Assembly: GCA_026399445.1 (NCBI GenBank)
Contig: JAPLRA010000373.1
Location: 1-5,916 of the forward strand
From: Sulfuritalea sp.
GTDB taxonomy: Bacteria; Pseudomonadota; Gammaproteobacteria; Burkholderiales; Rhodocyclaceae
Direction of reading: 5' to 3'
Length of the DNA stretch: 5,916 bases
Below are positions 4,299 to 5,916 of this stretch, piece by piece (the first letter of the stretch is position 1; each line of letters starts with the position of its first letter). The translations under genes and the position numbers were made by a program. The notes beneath the pieces were generated by a model. That model worked only from the letters and a program-made list of their open reading frames with translations. It searched no databases and was not told where the DNA came from.

Positions 4299-5916
4299 AT
4301 GCACGCCGACAACCTGACCACACCGCTGACCCAGCTCGAACACCGCGACGAATTCATCGGCCGCCACATCGGCCCCAATGAACATGTCATTGCCGGCATG
4401 CTGGCCGCGATCGGTACTGCTTCGCTCAGCACGCTGATCAGCGAGACGGTACCGGCGACAATCCGCCTGCAGCGCCCGCTCGACCTGCCGGCGCCGATGC
4501 CGGAGCACGCCGCGCTGGCGGCATTGAAAGCCATTGCCGCGAAAAACGTGGTGAAGAAATCCCTGATCGGCCAGGGCTACTACGGCACGCACACGCCGCC
4601 GGTGATCCTGCGCAACCTGTTCGAGAACCCCGGCTGGTACACCGCCTACACGCCCTATCAGGCCGAGATCGCCCAAGGCCGCCTGGAAGCGCTGCTCAAC
4701 TACCAGCAGATGGTGGTCGACCTCAGCGGCCTCGAGATCGCCAACGCATCCTTGCTCGACGAAGCCACCGCTGCGGCCGAAGCCATGACCATGGCGCGGC
4801 GCATCTCGAAGGCCAAGGGCAATGTTTTTTTCGTCGATGAGGCGGCCTTCCCGCAGACCATCGACGTGATCAAGACCCGCGCTGCGTATTTCGGTTTCGA
4901 ACTGGTGTTCGGCCGACCGGAGGAAGCCGCGCAACATGAATTGTTCGGCGCCCTGCTGCAATACCCGAATGCGCGCGGCGAGATTTCCGACCTGACCACA
5001 TCGATCGCCACCATCAAGGGCAAGGGCGGCGTAGTCGCCGTGGCTTCCGACCTGATGGCGCTGGTGCTGCTGAAGTCACCCGGCGAAATGGGCGCCGACA
5101 TCGCGCTCGGCTCGGCGCAGCGCTTCGGCGTTCCGATGGGCTTCGGCGGCCCGCACGCGGCCTTCTTCGCCACGCGCGAGGCGCACGTGCGCTCGATGCC
5201 GGGCCGCATCATCGGTGTCTCGAAAGATGCGCGGGGCAAGGTCGCCTACCGCATGGCGCTGCAAACCCGCGAGCAGCATATCCGCCGCGAGAAGGCCAAC
5301 TCCAACATCTGCACCTCGCAGGTCCTGCTGGCCAACATGGCCGGCATGTACGCGGTGTGGCACGGCCCCGAAGGCCTGCGCACCATCGCAGCACGTATCC
5401 ACCGCCTGGCGGCGCTGCTGGCCGTCGGCCTCGGCGTCACCGAACGCGACTTCTTCGATAGCTTCGAGATGGAAGTCGGCGCCGGCGACACGGCGAAATA
5501 TCTGAAGGCCGCGTGCGACGCCGGCTACAACCTGCGCCGCGTAGATGACAAGACACTTGGCATCAGCCTCGACGAAACCACCACGCGTGAAGACGTCGCC
5601 GCGCTGCTGAATATCTTCGGCAAGACCACGCCGGTGGAAGCGCTGGACGCCGCCCGCCCCTGCGCCATCCCCGCCTCGCTGCAGCGCCGCGAGCCGATCC
5701 TCGCCCATCCGGTGTTCAACACGCATCACACCGAGCACGGCATGCTGCGCTACCTCAAGCGCCTGCAGAACCGCGACCTCGCGCTCGATCACGCCATGAT
5801 CCCGCTCGGTTCCTGCACCATGAAGCTCAACGCCGCCGCAGAGATGATTCCGGTTTCCTGGCCCGAGTTCGGCCAGATGCATCCCTTCGCGCCGCTCGAT
5901 CAGGCGCAGGGCTACC
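4299..5916 (+). CDS. gcvP: GcvP, glycine dehydrogenase (decarboxylating), P-protein; C-terminal part outside window
   Basis: GcvP is the PLP enzyme that decarboxylates glycine and loads the aminomethyl group on the H-protein lipoyl arm. The single-chain type (about 950-960 residues) is indicated, because 539 codons are open here and match the N-terminal half of E. coli GcvP. Landmarks: FIGRHIGPNE, NPGWYTAYTPYQAEIAQGRLEALLN (given here by its ends NPGWYTAYTPYQ and GRLEALLN), ASLLDEATAAAEAM, LGSAQRFGVPMGFGGPHAAF (seen at 5109-5165), TREQHIRREKANSNICTSQ (5265-5321) and GSCTMKLNAAAEMIP near 5807-5852. The PLP lysine lies past the window edge. I checked the frame codon by codon and it is unbroken. 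The ATG at 4299 begins 9 nt after the gcvH stop and lacks an obvious Shine-Dalgarno sequence, so translation is probably coupled to gcvH. The stretch 5424-5440 is about five codons shorter than E. coli, which may be natural. Confidence 0.96.
   Translation, partial: MHADNLTTPLTQLEHRDEFIGRHIGPNEHVIAGMLAAIGTASLSTLISETVPATIRLQRPLDLPAPMPEHAALAALKAIAAKNVVKKSLIGQGYYGTHTPPVILRNLFENPGWYTAYTPYQAEIAQGRLEALLNYQQMVVDLSGLEIANASLLDEATAAAEAMTMARRISKAKGNVFFVDEAAFPQTIDVIKTRAAYFGFELVFGRPEEAAQHELFGALLQYPNARGEISDLTTSIATIKGKGGVVAVASDLMALVLLKSPGEMGADIALGSAQRFGVPMGFGGPHAAFFATREAHVRSMPGRIIGVSKDARGKVAYRMALQTREQHIRREKANSNICTSQVLLANMAGMYAVWHGPEGLRTIAARIHRLAALLAVGLGVTERDFFDSFEMEVGAGDTAKYLKAACDAGYNLRRVDDKTLGISLDETTTREDVAALLNIFGKTTPVEALDAARPCAIPASLQRREPILAHPVFNTHHTEHGMLRYLKRLQNRDLALDHAMIPLGSCTMKLNAAAEMIPVSWPEFGQMHPFAPLDQAQGY

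Noticed and set aside
4157..4381. Novel C-terminus of gcvH read through in the original frame to 4381
   Set aside because: The Arg/Pro-rich sequence is the out-of-frame reading of the true gcvH tail and the gcvP start, not a new domain.

Overview
The window looks like chromosomal DNA of a GC-rich betaproteobacterium. A Rhodocyclales-type organism is my best guess, from the protein style and the lexA / GGDEF-EAL / HDOD / gcvTHP content; this is inference without a search. No mobile element, CRISPR array, tRNA or rRNA is visible.

Layout. (1) Positions 1-428, minus strand: the first 142 codons of lexA, the SOS repressor, cut by the window edge, with a consensus SOS box at 445-460 just upstream. 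(2) Positions 435-604: a divergent intergenic region with the SOS box and a candidate forward promoter. (3) Positions 605-1846, plus: a GGDEF-EAL cyclic-di-GMP enzyme whose EAL barrel lacks about 20 residues. It overlaps by ATGA with (4) 1843-2626, an HDOD-domain gene that is frameshifted by an internal deletion. (5) Positions 2627-2910: an intergenic region filled by a tandem glycine riboswitch and its expression platform. (6) From 2911 to the end, plus: the glycine cleavage operon gcvT (intact), gcvH (broken by a deletion that removes the lipoyl-lysine region) and gcvP (first 539 codons, cut by the window edge).

How the genes work together. LexA represses itself through the SOS box. The GGDEF-EAL/HDOD pair forms a small translationally coupled signalling operon. 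The riboswitch senses glycine and should switch on gcvT-gcvH-gcvP, whose products oxidise glycine to CO2, NH3 and methylene-tetrahydrofolate. GcvH is the lipoyl shuttle between GcvP and GcvT, so the gcvH lesion would break the cycle unless another gcvH exists.

The most striking point is that three separate genes within about 2.5 kb each carry a clean internal deletion while the surrounding codons remain well conserved: about 60 nt in frame in EAL, roughly 100 nt out of frame in HDOD, and about 116-119 nt out of frame in gcvH. This is either a recent cluster of real lesions or an assembly/sequence artefact. It must be resolved before function is assigned. A second point of interest is an 8-bp complement between the conserved core of riboswitch aptamer 2 and the gcvT Shine-Dalgarno region, which suggests translational control.
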